From Actibacterium sp. XHP0104 (GTDB lineage Bacteria > Pseudomonadota > Alphaproteobacteria > Rhodobacterales > Rhodobacteraceae): a stretch of DNA of 64,000 nt. Both the position numbers and the translations under genes were made by a program. Position 1 is the first letter of the stretch. Each line of letters begins with the position of its first letter. Of the stretch, positions 53,542 to 62,819 are shown piece by piece. The notes beneath the pieces were generated by a model. That model saw only the letters and a program-made list of their open reading frames with translations, was not told the origin of the DNA and did no database searches. The stretch spans positions 310,001-374,000 of the forward strand of contig NZ_JAOWLE010000001.1 in NCBI RefSeq assembly GCF_025751515.1, read 5' to 3'.

Positions 53542-55950
53542 ATGAACGAGCAACTCAGCCAAACCTATCCAGTTCTGCCACTGCGCGATATCGTGGTGTT
53601 TCCGCATATGATCGTGCCGCTGTTTGTTGGGCGCGAGAAATCGGTGCGTGCGCTGGAAGAGGTGATGGCCGATGACAAGCAGATCTTGCTGTCCAGCCAG
53701 ATCGACCCGGCGGTCGATGACCCGACCACCGACGGGATCTACCGCACCGGCGTGCTGGCCAATGTTCTGCAACTGCTGAAACTGCCCGACGGCACCGTCA
53801 AGGTGCTGGTTGAGGGGCGGTCGCGCGTGGGCATCACCGAATTCCTGCCCAATGACGATTTTTTCGAGGCCCAGGCCGAATTCCTGCCCGAGGAAGAGGG
53901 CGAGCCCGACACGATCGAGGCCTTGCTGCGCACCGTCGGCAAGGAATTCGAGCGCTATGCCAAGGTCAAGAAGAACATCCCCGAAGAGGCCCTGTCGGCG
54001 ATCGCCGAAACCCAGGATCCGGCCAAGCTGGCCGACCTGATTTCGGGCCATCTGGGCATTGATGTCGACCAGAAGCAGGAGCTGCTGGAAACCCTCAACG
54101 TCGCCGAGCGTCTGGAAAAGATCTATGGGCTGATGCAGGGCGAGATGTCGGTTCTGCAGGTCGAGAAAAAGATCAAGACCCGCGTCAAAAGCCAGATGGA
54201 GCGCACCCAGCGCGAGTATTATCTGAATGAGCAGATGAAGGCCATTCAGAAGGAGCTGGGCGATGGCGACGAGGGCCAGAACGAGATCGCCGAGCTGGAA
54301 GAGCGCATCGCCGACACCAAGCTGTCGAAAGAGGCGCGCGAAAAGGTCGATGCCGAGGTCAAGAAACTGAAATCCATGTCGCCCATGTCGGCCGAGGCGA
54401 CCGTGGTGCGCAATTATCTCGACTGGATCCTGTCGATCCCGTGGGGCGTCAGGTCGCGGGTCAAGAAAGACCTGCACCGTGCCCAGGACGTGCTGGATGC
54501 CGATCACTATGGCCTGGAGAAGGTCAAGGAGCGCATCGTCGAATACCTGGCCGTGCAACAGCGCAGCAAAAAGCTGAAAGGCCCGATCCTGTGCCTTGTC
54601 GGCCCGCCGGGCGTGGGCAAGACCAGCCTTGGCAAATCGGTGGCCCGCGCCACCGGGCGCGAATTCATTCGCATCAGCCTTGGCGGCGTGCGTGATGAAA
54701 GCGAAATCCGCGGCCACCGCCGGACCTATATCGGCTCGATGCCCGGCAAGATCATCCAGGCGCTGAAAAAGGCCAAGACCACCAATCCGCTGATCCTGCT
54801 GGATGAGATCGACAAGATGGGCCAGGATTTCCGGGGCGACCCGGCGAGCGCGATGCTTGAGGTGCTGGACCCGGAACAGAACTCGACCTTTGTCGATCAC
54901 TATCTCGAGGTCGAATATGACCTCTCGAACGTGATGTTCCTGACCACGGCCAACAGCTATAACATGCCGGGCCCGCTTCTGGACCGGATGGAGATTATCC
55001 CTCTGGCCGGTTACACCGAGGACGAAAAGCGCGAGATCGCGCGTCAGCACTTGATCGCTAAGCAGGTCAAGAACCACGGCCTGCGCAAGGGCGAGTTCGA
55101 GCTGACCGATGAGGCGCTGACCGACATCATCCGCCTTTACACCCGCGAGGCGGGCGTGCGGAACCTTGAGCGTGAGATCGCGAAACTGGCCCGCAAGGCG
55201 GTGACGCAGATCATCAAGGGTGATGTCAAGAAAGTCACGGTAGGCCCTGAAAACCTTGAGGAATTCCTGGGCGTCGAACGGTTCCGCTATGGGTTGGCCG
55301 AAAAGGATGACCAGGTGGGTGTCGTGACCGGGCTGGCCTGGACCAGCGTCGGTGGCGACCTGCTGTCGATTGAGGCGCTCAAGCTGCCCGGCAAAGGCCG
55401 GATGAAAACCACCGGCAAGCTGGGCGATGTGATGAAGGAATCGATCGAGGCTGCCTCGAGCTTTGTGCGCTCGATCTCGCCCGAGATCGGGGTCAAGCCG
55501 CCCAAGTTCGAAAAGGTCGATATCCACGTGCACGTGCCCGAGGGCGCCACGCCCAAGGATGGCCCCTCGGCCGGGGTTGCCATGGTGACCTCGATCGTGT
55601 CGGTGCTGACCGGCATTCCGGTGCGCAAGGATATCGCCATGACCGGCGAGGTCACGCTGCGCGGCAATGTGCTGGCCATTGGCGGGCTCAAGGAAAAGCT
55701 GCTGGCGGCCCTGCGGGGCGGCATCAAGACCGTGCTGATCCCCGAGGAAAACGCCAAGGACCTGCCCGAGATCCCCGACAACGTCAAAGAGGGTCTGGAT
55801 ATCATCCCGGTCAGCCATGTGCGCGAGGTGCTGAAACAGGCGCTGGTGCGGACGCCAGAGCCGGTGGAATGGGACGAAGAAGCCGAAGAGGCCGCCGCTC
55901 AGGCCGCTCTGGCCGCCAAGGGCGAAGGGCACGGCGCCACGGCGCATTGA
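53542..55950 (+). CDS. lon: ATP-dependent protease Lon
   Basis: Cytoplasmic AAA+ serine protease, 802 residues. Substrate-binding N-domain (LPLRDIVVFPHMIVPLFVGRE), coiled region, Walker A GPPGVGKTSLGKS, Walker B NPLILLDEIDKMG, and the protease domain with the catalytic serine in PKDGPSAGVAMVTS and lysine in GGLKEKLLAALRGG. Full length. Heat-shock control is indicated by the RpoH-type promoter upstream. In alphaproteobacteria, Lon degrades cell-cycle regulators such as CcrM and DnaA, which is known for Caulobacter. Confidence 0.97.
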   Translation: MNEQLSQTYPVLPLRDIVVFPHMIVPLFVGREKSVRALEEVMADDKQILLSSQIDPAVDDPTTDGIYRTGVLANVLQLLKLPDGTVKVLVEGRSRVGITEFLPNDDFFEAQAEFLPEEEGEPDTIEALLRTVGKEFERYAKVKKNIPEEALSAIAETQDPAKLADLISGHLGIDVDQKQELLETLNVAERLEKIYGLMQGEMSVLQVEKKIKTRVKSQMERTQREYYLNEQMKAIQKELGDGDEGQNEIAELEERIADTKLSKEAREKVDAEVKKLKSMSPMSAEATVVRNYLDWILSIPWGVRSRVKKDLHRAQDVLDADHYGLEKVKERIVEYLAVQQRSKKLKGPILCLVGPPGVGKTSLGKSVARATGREFIRISLGGVRDESEIRGHRRTYIGSMPGKIIQALKKAKTTNPLILLDEIDKMGQDFRGDPASAMLEVLDPEQNSTFVDHYLEVEYDLSNVMFLTTANSYNMPGPLLDRMEIIPLAGYTEDEKREIARQHLIAKQVKNHGLRKGEFELTDEALTDIIRLYTREAGVRNLEREIAKLARKAVTQIIKGDVKKVTVGPENLEEFLGVERFRYGLAEKDDQVGVVTGLAWTSVGGDLLSIEALKLPGKGRMKTTGKLGDVMKESIEAASSFVRSISPEIGVKPPKFEKVDIHVHVPEGATPKDGPSAGVAMVTSIVSVLTGIPVRKDIAMTGEVTLRGNVLAIGGLKEKLLAALRGGIKTVLIPEENAKDLPEIPDNVKEGLDIIPVSHVREVLKQALVRTPEPVEWDEEAEEAAAQAALAAKGEGHGATAH

Positions 55951-55970
55951 CCGCCTGATCCGACCAAGAC

Positions 55971-55999
55971 AAAGGCGCGCCCCGGTGGCGCGCCTTTTT
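55971..55999 (+). terminator. Intrinsic terminator after lon
   Basis: AGGCGCGCC (55973-55981) pairs with GGCGCGCCT (55987-55995), with TTTTT following. Confidence 0.9.
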
Positions 56000-56106
56000 C
56001 GTCTTGGGCGTGCAAGACCAGTGGCGGCAGGCCGAAAAACAGGGTAGCCTTTTCCCACGAGCAGCCCGGGGAGAGGCCCTGCCACCCCCATTTACAGGAT
56101 AAGAAC

Positions 56107-56454
56107 ATGGCAACAGAAAAACCCAAGCAGACGACCCTGCGCACAGTGCCCGAAAGCGGCGAGGGTGACACTGCCGAGAAAACCGTCTTCGTGCAAAAGA
56201 AAGACCTGATCGAACGGGTCGTGCAGGAAAGCGGCCTGAAGAAAAGCCAGGTCAAGCCGGTGGTCGAGGCCACGCTGGCGGTGCTGGGCAAGGCCCTGTC
56301 CAACGGCGAGGCGCTGAACATCCGCCCGCTGGGCAAGGTGCAGGTCAACCGCCGCAAGGATATGGCCAAGGGGCATGTGCTGACCACCCGGATCCGCCGC
56401 GCCGAACCGGGCGATATTCCTGCGCAAGACCCCCTTGCAGAACCTGCGGAGTGA
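56107..56454 (+). CDS. HU-family DNA-binding protein, divergent
   Basis: A 115-residue protein with an HU/IHF body (KKDLIERVVQESGLKKSQVKPVVEATLAVL, shown in part) after a 30-residue polar N-terminal extension. The beta-arm tip NPxTGE of canonical HU is missing: the sequence reads LGKVQVNRRKDMAKGHVLTTR. It therefore probably binds DNA differently from standard HU. The terminator of lon precedes it, so it is a separate unit, ending 19 bp before tRNA-Val. Confidence 0.85.
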   Translation: MATEKPKQTTLRTVPESGEGDTAEKTVFVQKKDLIERVVQESGLKKSQVKPVVEATLAVLGKALSNGEALNIRPLGKVQVNRRKDMAKGHVLTTRIRRAEPGDIPAQDPLAEPAE

Positions 56455-56473
56455 CGCTATTACGCCCGTCACC

Positions 56474-56548
56474 GGGTGATTAGCTCAGTGGTAGAGCGCT
56501 TCGTTCACATCGAAGATGTCAGGAGTTCGAATCTCTTATCACCCACCA
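56474..56548 (+). tRNA. tRNA-Val (anticodon CAC)
   Basis: Cloverleaf: acceptor GGGTGAT/ATCACCC, anticodon stem CTTCG/CGAAG with loop TTCACAT (CAC), T-arm AGGAGTTCGAATCTCTT, discriminator A and an encoded CCA. A terminator follows at 56562-56603. Confidence 0.96.
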
Positions 56549-56561
56549 TGAATCAATGTGG

Positions 56562-56603
56562 AAAAGGCGTTTAAGATCAATATTTTGGTCTCGCGCCTTT
56601 TTT
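56562..56603 (+). terminator. Terminator after tRNA-Val
   Basis: AAAAGGCG (56562-56569) pairs with CGCCTTTT (56594-56601), followed by further T residues. Confidence 0.8.
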
Positions 56604-57238
56604 GCTTTTCATGGTAACGGACCGAGAAATCCATAGTAATCAACGATCTAGATTTATCAGGATTCGTATCTAGCGCCGCCGTATCCTGACCGGTCGGGTC
56701 GACGGGTGCTCAGTGCAACCGTGGTTCCGCCGTCCGCTCAGGCAATACTGTCAGGTGACTACTCAAGTTTGATGACGCGTTCCGCGCGCGAAATCTTTCG
56801 TAGACAGCTGGATATGGACGGTGATTGAGAATGGGTTCAGCCAGAACCTGTTTGGCGTGGGTCCCCGACTTTCCGACCGCTATCACGCACAGCTCGTCGT
56901 ATTTGTCGCGGGCGCCAAACAAGTGTTGGTTTGAACTTAGCGAAAAAAATCATCTGATTAGGATTGTCCAGCATCTGTGATCTGCCTCCAGCTACCGGGA
57001 ATTCGATGATTGGGAGGGCAACCGAGATGGACTATCGGTCGTCTTTAAGTATTCTTCACACGTATAAGGTGGTGGGGTGATTTGGTATGCAATCATCCGG
57101 TGTCGATATTGTTGGGTTGAGTTGTGCTGATAATGCCATGGTTCATATGGCTCCGTTTGCGGGCTCTCGTTTTCCAAATGAATGGAGGCTGGGCGTGATG
57201 TGTGTCCTGTGCGCAAGGTCGGTTGCAGGGGGGGAGCG
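56604..57238. other. Low-GC gap beside tRNA-Val without a credible gene
   Basis: About 630 bases, more AT-rich than the surroundings, with many stops in all frames. A 70-residue minus-strand frame (56710-56922, VIAVGKSGTHAKQVL) resembles nothing I know and lacks a clear ribosome site. The tRNA 3' end (TTCGAATCTCTTATCACCC) is not repeated downstream within sight. It is best read as remnants of inserted DNA. Confidence 0.5.
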
Positions 57239-57775
57239 ATGACTGAGGTCCCAGACTGGACAAACAGGCCCATGGGGATGCGAGTTATTAGCTGGATCTG
57301 TGCTGGCTATTGGGGGGTGGCCCTACTCGTACATTTGGCTGGGTTCTCCATTTTAAAATATTTCGACAGCGGGTTTACCTCTCAGGAGATCAGCCAGATG
57401 TCTGCGCCAGCCAAAAGCTTCCTTTCATATTTCCTCATGATGCAAGCGATGTGGTGGGTTGGTTCTGTGGCGACTTCGATTTTGGTTCTGCGGCGTTTGC
57501 TAAAAATCGTGTTATGGCGAATTCAGGCTGAATCTCTGCTATTTTTGGCAGGAGGTATTTACTTCGGGTTTTTGACGTATAAAGGCTTATTTTGGGATGA
57601 TCTTGTGCAACAGGCTATTGCTCAAGGGCCGGCATGGGTTTGGGGAGGTGTGATGGGATTTGCGACCATGGCGTATATGTTAGGGTCCATCTTGGCGATT
57701 CTATACCCACGCTTCTGTTCAGTAAGTCGTAAAGAAATGCGCGATCTTAATCTTCGCCGCCTTAAAGGTGAATAG
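57239..57775 (+). CDS. Hypothetical membrane protein in the low-GC patch
   Basis: A 178-residue protein with four membrane helices (MRVISWICAGYWGVALLVHL; FLMMQAMWWVGSVATSILVL; ESLLFLAGGIYFGFLTY; GVMGFATMAYMLGSILAILY) and a basic C-terminus. A strong GGGGGGAG ribosome site fixes the start. Codons are AT-rich compared with neighbours. No family is recognised. With the flanking gap it forms a 1.2-kb island between tRNA-Val and adenine deaminase. Confidence 0.65.
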   Translation: MTEVPDWTNRPMGMRVISWICAGYWGVALLVHLAGFSILKYFDSGFTSQEISQMSAPAKSFLSYFLMMQAMWWVGSVATSILVLRRLLKIVLWRIQAESLLFLAGGIYFGFLTYKGLFWDDLVQQAIAQGPAWVWGGVMGFATMAYMLGSILAILYPRFCSVSRKEMRDLNLRRLKGE

Positions 57776-57979
57776 GGCGCACAGTTGCGCCGCAGGTGAA
57801 AAATTTCTGGAATTGAGCTTTAGGCTCTGACGGGTGTTCGGGGGCTAAGCTGATCTCTGGCAGATAATTTCTATAGTCCAAAAGTTCCAACCTTTACCGC
57901 GAATTGACCCCGCCGCGGGGCAGGCGACTTGCCAGCGCGGCCCATGCCTGCGAACCTGATCAAAAGGCCGGGGGTGATC

Positions 57980-59674
57980 ATGCAGGACCTGTCAAAACTC
58001 ATCGATCAGGGCGCCGGGCGCGAGCCGGCCGATCTGGTGCTGCGCGGCGGGCAGGTGTTCGACCTGGTGACCGGCGCGATGATCCCGGGCGATGTGGCGA
58101 TCTGCGGCGACACGATCGTCGGCGTGGGCGAGGAGTATGAGGGCCGCCGTGTCATCGACGTGACCGGCCTGACGCTGGTGCCGGGGTTCATCGACACGCA
58201 TCTGCATATCGAAAGCTCGCTGGTCACGCCCTATGAGTTCGATCGCTGCGTGCTGCCGCGCGGGGTGACGACGGCGATCTGCGACCCGCATGAGATTGCC
58301 AATGTGGTGGGCGTGCCGGGGATCGAATATTTCCTAAACGCCTCGGCCCGCACGGTGATGGATATCCGCGTGCAGCTGTCATCCTGCGTGCCCTCGACCG
58401 ACATGGAAACCGCCGGCGCCCGGATCGAGGCGGATGAACTGGCCGCGCTCAAGGACCATCCGCGGGTGATCGGGCTGGCCGAGTTCATGAACTACCCCGG
58501 CGTGATCCACAAAGACCCGGGCGCCATGGCCAAGCTCGATGCCTTTCGCGGGCGCCATATCGACGGCCATTGCCCGCAGCTGTCGGGCCGCGACCTCAAC
58601 GCCTATATCAGCGCCGGTATCCGCACCGAACACGAGGCCACGACCGCCGCCGAGGCGCTGGAAAAGCTGCGCAAGGGGATGCGGGTGCTGATCCGCGAGG
58701 GCTCGGTTTCAAAGGATATGCTGGCGCTGCAGCCGGTGCTGACCGACACCACCGCGCCCTACATGTGCCTGTGCACCGATGACCGCAACCCGCTGGATAT
58801 CGCCGAGCACGGCCATCTTGATTTCATGATCCGCAGCCTGATCGCCCTGGGCTGTTCGCCCCTGGCCGTCTATCGCGCGGCCAGCCTGTCGGCGGCCGAG
58901 GCCTTTGGCCTCAAGGATCGCGGCCAGATTGCGCCGGGCAAACGCGCCGATATCGTCGCGCTGCGCTCGCTGGCCGACTGCCAGGCCGAGATGGTGTTTT
59001 CCGGCGGCGTGCTGGCCGAGGATGCGGCCTTTGCCGCGCGCGAGGTGATCGCGCCGGTCGCGCGCCATTCGGTCAAGGCGCCGCGCCTGAGCGCCGCCCA
59101 TTTCCGCAGCACCGCCAACCGGGCCGAAACCGATGTAATCGGCATCTTGCCCGGCAAGATCATCACCGAACATCTGCACGAGGTGATCGCGGTGGAAGAG
59201 GGGGATAAACGCCCCGATATCACCCGCGACCTGGTGAAAATCGCCGTTGTCGAACGGCACGGCAAAAACGGCAACATCGCTACCGGGTTCGTCAAAGGGT
59301 TCGGTCTGAAACAGGGGGCGATTGCCTCGACCGTCTGCCATGACCATCACAATATCGCCTGCGTGGGGGCCGACTACGCCGACATGGCGCTGGCCGCCAA
59401 CCGGCTGGGCGAGATCGAGGGCGGCTTTGTTGTCACTCAGGGCGGCAAGGTTCTGGCCGAACTGGCGCTGCCCGTGGCGGGCTTGATGAGTCTCAAGTCT
59501 TTCGAAGAGGTCGAAACCGACCTGCGCGCCCTGCGTACGGCGGCGCGCAATCTCGGCGTGACGTTGGAAGAGCCGTTCCTGCAACTGGCCTTTCTGGCCC
59601 TGCCGGTCATCCCGGCGCTGAAGATCACCGACCGGGGCATGGTCGACGTCACCCGGTTCGAGATCATCGCCTGA
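57980..59674 (+). CDS. ade: Adenine deaminase
   Basis: Purine salvage: adenine to hypoxanthine, amidohydrolase superfamily. 564 residues with the start MQDLSK; in-frame ATGs at 57929 and 57944 are less likely because GGGGGTG lies just before the chosen ATG. Metal motif [12 protein letters not shown], then [22 protein letters not shown], and [11 protein letters not shown]. The C-terminal domain has [13 protein letters not shown], typical of Ade. Complete. Confidence 0.95.
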   Translation: MQDLSKLIDQGAGREPADLVLRGGQVFDLVTGAMIPGDVAICGDTIVGVGEEYEGRRVIDVTGLTLVPGFIDTHLHIESSLVTPYEFDRCVLPRGVTTAICDPHEIANVVGVPGIEYFLNASARTVMDIRVQLSSCVPSTDMETAGARIEADELAALKDHPRVIGLAEFMNYPGVIHKDPGAMAKLDAFRGRHIDGHCPQLSGRDLNAYISAGIRTEHEATTAAEALEKLRKGMRVLIREGSVSKDMLALQPVLTDTTAPYMCLCTDDRNPLDIAEHGHLDFMIRSLIALGCSPLAVYRAASLSAAEAFGLKDRGQIAPGKRADIVALRSLADCQAEMVFSGGVLAEDAAFAAREVIAPVARHSVKAPRLSAAHFRSTANRAETDVIGILPGKIITEHLHEVIAVEEGDKRPDITRDLVKIAVVERHGKNGNIATGFVKGFGLKQGAIASTVCHDHHNIACVGADYADMALAANRLGEIEGGFVVTQGGKVLAELALPVAGLMSLKSFEEVETDLRALRTAARNLGVTLEEPFLQLAFLALPVIPALKITDRGMVDVTRFEIIA

Positions 59675-59760
59675 CCTGTGCATCTGCGCAGGGCCCCTGT
59701 CCGGCTATGGGTCTTTGACGGGGCACCGAGGGGCGCTAGATTCCGGTCAGGAGGCCCAAG

Positions 59761-60693
59761 ATGAGCTGGAACCCGCTTCTCGATCCGCAAACGCCTATCG
59801 GCGACCAGGTCGACAGTATCGAAACCGTCATCATCCCGCGCGCCAGTGATATCGGCGGCTTCGAGGTGCGCCGCGCTCTGCCGGTGGCGCGCCGCAAGAT
59901 GGTCGGCCCGTTCATCTTCTTCGACGCCTTCGGCCCGGTCGAATTGCTGACGGGGCAGGGGATCGACGTGCGCCCGCACCCGCATATCGGTCTGGCGACC
60001 GTGACCTACCTGTTCCAGGGGCGGCTGCATCACCGCGACAGCCTGGGCACCGATCGCTGGATCGAGCCGGGCGCGGTGAACTGGATGGTGGCGGGCAATG
60101 GCATTACCCATTCGGAACGCACTGATACGCCAGACCGCCCGCTGACCATGTCGGGGCTGCAAACTTGGGTCGCCCTGCCAAAATCGCACGAAGACACTGC
60201 CCCGCGCTTTGACCACGCCGCCAAGGCAGACCTGCCCCTTCTGGAGGGCGAGGGCAAAAAGCTGCGGCTGATCCTTGGCACGGCTTACGGCGAACGCGCG
60301 CCTGTGCCCGTCTACTCCGACACTGTCTATGCCGATGCCCTGCTTGATCCCCGCGCGACGCTGCCCTTGCCCGATGATCACGAAGAACGCGCGGTCTATA
60401 TCCTGTCGGGCGAAGTGACGACCGCCGGCCAGACATGGCAAGCGGGGCGGATGCTGGTGTTCCGACCGGGTGATGCGATCACCTTGCGGGCGGGCGCGAC
60501 TGGCGCCCGGCTGATGATCCTGGGCGGCGCAGCGATGGATGGGCGGCGCTATATCTGGTGGAACTTTGTCGCCTCAAGCAAAGATCGGATTGACGCCGCC
60601 AAAGAGGCGTGGCGCGCGGGTGACTGGGCGCATGGGCGGTTTCAGCTGCCGCCGGGTGATGGTCAACACTTTGTTCCTGCGCCTGAAGTTTAA
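59761..60693 (+). CDS. Pirin family protein
   Basis: Bicupin of the pirin family, 310 residues. Metal ligands are in VRPHPHIGLATVTYLF and the paired GRLHHRDSLG; the signature GNGITHSERTD follows. Bacterial pirins include quercetinase-like enzymes and metabolic regulators, so the activity here is not fixed. It is 86 bp downstream of ade and may have its own promoter. Confidence 0.92.
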   Translation: MSWNPLLDPQTPIGDQVDSIETVIIPRASDIGGFEVRRALPVARRKMVGPFIFFDAFGPVELLTGQGIDVRPHPHIGLATVTYLFQGRLHHRDSLGTDRWIEPGAVNWMVAGNGITHSERTDTPDRPLTMSGLQTWVALPKSHEDTAPRFDHAAKADLPLLEGEGKKLRLILGTAYGERAPVPVYSDTVYADALLDPRATLPLPDDHEERAVYILSGEVTTAGQTWQAGRMLVFRPGDAITLRAGATGARLMILGGAAMDGRRYIWWNFVASSKDRIDAAKEAWRAGDWAHGRFQLPPGDGQHFVPAPEV

Positions 60694-60698
60694 GCCAG

Positions 60699-60770
60699 CC
60701 GGGGCTCTGCCCCGGACCCCGGGATATTTATGCGAAAAAGAAATGGGCTTCTTCTTCGTGAAAATATCCC
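60699..60770 (+). terminator. Hairpin plus large inverted repeat after the pirin gene
   Basis: CCGGGG (60699-60704) pairs with CCCCGG (60710-60715). Then GGGATATTT (60721-60729) and AAATATCCC (60762-60770) are exact complements enclosing GAAAAAGAA and TTCTTCTTC, which pair at 8 of 9 positions. A related half-unit occurs near 2330-2352. Confidence 0.6.
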
Positions 60771-60928
60771 CGCCGGAGGCCGCCTGACGCGCCGCAGGCG
60801 CGGAGGTGAAAAACATGCGCGCGAAGCGCGCGCAATTTGATTGCAAGAAAGCGCATATCGCCGCTTGACGCCAGTGGGCGCCGCGCCTAAAACCCCCCTC
60901 ACGCCGGGCCAAGCCCGGGGCAAGCAGA

Positions 60929-61005
60929 GCGGTTGTAGCTCAGTTGGTTAGAGTACCGGCCTGTCACGCCGGGGGTCGCGGGTTCGAGCCCCGTCAACCG
61001 CGCCA
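60929..61005 (+). tRNA. tRNA-Asp (anticodon GTC), copy 1
   Basis: Acceptor GCGGTTG/CAACCGC, anticodon stem CCGGC/GCCGG with loop CTGTCAC, discriminator G, encoded CCA. 77 nt. Confidence 0.97.
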
Positions 61006-61034
61006 CTGCTTCCCCGAGATGCCCGCCGAGATGC

Positions 61035-61111
61035 GCGGTTGTAGCTCAGTTGGTTAGAGTACCGGCCTGTCACGCCGGGGGTCGCGGGTTCGAGCCCCGT
61101 CAACCGCGCCA
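61035..61111 (+). tRNA. tRNA-Asp (anticodon GTC), copy 2
   Basis: Identical in sequence to copy 1, 29 bases downstream of it, again with encoded CCA; the spacer differs. The two are likely co-transcribed. Confidence 0.97.
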
Positions 61112-61129
61112 CTTCTCCACGGAATGCCC

Positions 61130-61345
61130 ATGACAAAGATCGATGACATCCCGCTGAGTCTTGCGGTTCTGGCGGCGTTGACGCTGGGGCTGGCGCCGTT
61201 TTTCCCCGAGCCGCATATCTGGCAGAAGCTGAAGATGCTGGCCGCGGGGCAGCTGGTGCGCCCCATCGACATTTTCGATTTGTTGCTGCACGCCGCGCCT
61301 TGGGGGCTGTTGGTGGTCAAGCTGGCGCGCGGCGCGCGCGGTTAG
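61130..61345 (+). CDS. Small conserved membrane protein
   Basis: A 71-residue protein with two hydrophobic segments (SLAVLAALTLGLAPFFPEPH and FDLLLHAAPWGLLVVKLA), containing the striking LxPFFPEPHIWQKLKMLxxGxLxRPIDIFD pattern across both. From memory similar Rhodobacterales proteins are labelled RND transporter, which is misleading for such a short sequence. ATG at 61124 is an alternative start. Its stop overlaps the convergent peptidase gene by 4 bases. Confidence 0.7.
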   Translation: MTKIDDIPLSLAVLAALTLGLAPFFPEPHIWQKLKMLAAGQLVRPIDIFDLLLHAAPWGLLVVKLARGARG

Positions 61346-62700
61346 GACAGTGCCGCCAGGATTCGCGCCCAACTGCGAATGCCTTTGTGAAAGCTTTCGA
61401 TGTCGTATTTCTCGTTCGGGCTGTGGATGGCGTCGTCATCCTTGCCGAACCCGATCAGCATGGCATCGACGCCGAGGATATCCTTGAAATAGCCCGCGAT
61501 CGGGATTGATCCGCCGCAGCCGACATAGGCGGCCTCAATCCCCCATTCGTCCGACAGGGCACCGCGTGCGGCCTCGAAGGCCGGGTCTTCGGTCGACATT
61601 TGGGCCGCCGGCGAGGCGCCGTGTTCGTGGAACTCGACCGAGCAGTCGGCGGGCAGTTGCGCGCGCACCAGCGCACGAAAGTTTTCGCGGATCTTGTCGG
61701 GGTTTTGCTGGCCGACCAGGCGAAAGCTGATCTTGGCGCTGGCTTTCGAGGGCAGCACGGTCTTGAACCCGTCGCCGGTATAGCCGCCCCAGATGCCGTT
61801 GACCTCGCAGGTGGGGCGCGACCACAGCATCTCCAGCGGGGTGTGGCCGGTTTCACCGGCGGGCTGCGACAGGCCTACTGCGTGCAGGAAATCGCCGTGA
61901 TCGAACTTGAGCGCCTGCCATTGCGCCGCCAGTTCGGGCGGCAGGTCGGGCACGCCGTCGTAAAAACCGGGGATGGTCACGCGGCCCTGGTCGTCATGCA
62001 GGCCCGCGATGATGCGGGTCAGCACGCGGATCGGGTTCATCGCGGCGCCGCCATACATGCCCGAATGCAGGTCCTTGCTGGGGCCGGTAATGGTGATTTC
62101 CTCGCCCACCAGCCCGCGCAGCATGGTGACGATCGCCGGGGTGCGGCTGTCGAAGAGGCCGGTGTCGCAGATCAGCGCGATGTCGGACTTCAGCTCTTCT
62201 GCGTTGTCGCGCATGAAGGGGATCAGCGAGGGCGATCCGGATTCCTCTTCGCCTTCGAAGAAAAAGCTGATGCGGGCGGGCAGGGTGCCGTGCACGGCTT
62301 TCCAGGCGCGGCAGGCTTCGACAAAGGTCATCAGCTGGCCCTTGTCGTCGCTGGCGCCGCGGGCATAGATCTTGCCGTCGTCGATCACCGGTTTGAACGG
62401 GTCGCTGGTCCACAGGTTCAGCGGGTCGACGGGCTGAACGTCATAATGGCCGTAGAACATGATATGCGGGCCGGGGCCTTTGCCATGGGCCACGACCATC
62501 GGGTGACCCGGCGTGGGGCGCTTGGTGGCGTCAAAGCCGATCGAGGCCAGATCGGCCACCAGCCAGTCGGCGGCGGTGTCGCAGTCGCCCTTGTAGGCGG
62601 GGTCGGTCGAGATCGAGGGGATGCGCAGCAGTTTCTGCAGGCGTTCCAGCGCCTGGGGCAGGTCGGCATCGATTCGGGCGAGAACGGGCTCGAGGGTCAT
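61342..62700 (-). CDS. M20 family dipeptidase
   Basis: Zinc aminoacyl-dipeptidase of the ArgE/DapE/CPG2 superfamily, 452 residues. Metal ligands and catalytic residues lie in MFYGHYDVQPVDP, GASDDKGQLMTF, FEGEEESGSPS and the C-terminal GFGKDDDAIHSPNEKYD. The dimerisation domain occupies about residues 190-350. Cytosolic; probable role in peptide or D-amino-acid-peptide turnover. Confidence 0.92.
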   Translation of the reverse strand: MTLEPVLARIDADLPQALERLQKLLRIPSISTDPAYKGDCDTAADWLVADLASIGFDATKRPTPGHPMVVAHGKGPGPHIMFYGHYDVQPVDPLNLWTSDPFKPVIDDGKIYARGASDDKGQLMTFVEACRAWKAVHGTLPARISFFFEGEEESGSPSLIPFMRDNAEELKSDIALICDTGLFDSRTPAIVTMLRGLVGEEITITGPSKDLHSGMYGGAAMNPIRVLTRIIAGLHDDQGRVTIPGFYDGVPDLPPELAAQWQALKFDHGDFLHAVGLSQPAGETGHTPLEMLWSRPTCEVNGIWGGYTGDGFKTVLPSKASAKISFRLVGQQNPDKIRENFRALVRAQLPADCSVEFHEHGASPAAQMSTEDPAFEAARGALSDEWGIEAAYVGCGGSIPIAGYFKDILGVDAMLIGFGKDDDAIHSPNEKYDIESFHKGIRSWARILAALS

Positions 62701-62819
62701 GGTGGCCTCTGATCAGATAGGGTTCGTCGTAGCGTAACAGGCGTGGGGCGGCTGTCCAGAGGGTGGCGGGCCAAGGCGGCAAAGGGTAGCCTGAAGAGGT
62801 GTGTTTCAGGAGGTTCAGG

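Noticed and set aside
53356-56091. 911-residue open frame opposite lon
   Set aside because: It mirrors lon in frame with third-position GC bias, has no family similarity or ribosome site, and runs across the lon promoter.
56710-56922. 70-residue minus-strand frame in the low-GC gap
   Set aside because: No ribosome site, no recognised family; kept only as a remark in the gap description.
60929-61111. Duplicated tRNA-Asp as att sites of an inserted element
   Set aside because: Only 29 bases separate the copies, with no cargo, so this is a tandem tRNA duplication.
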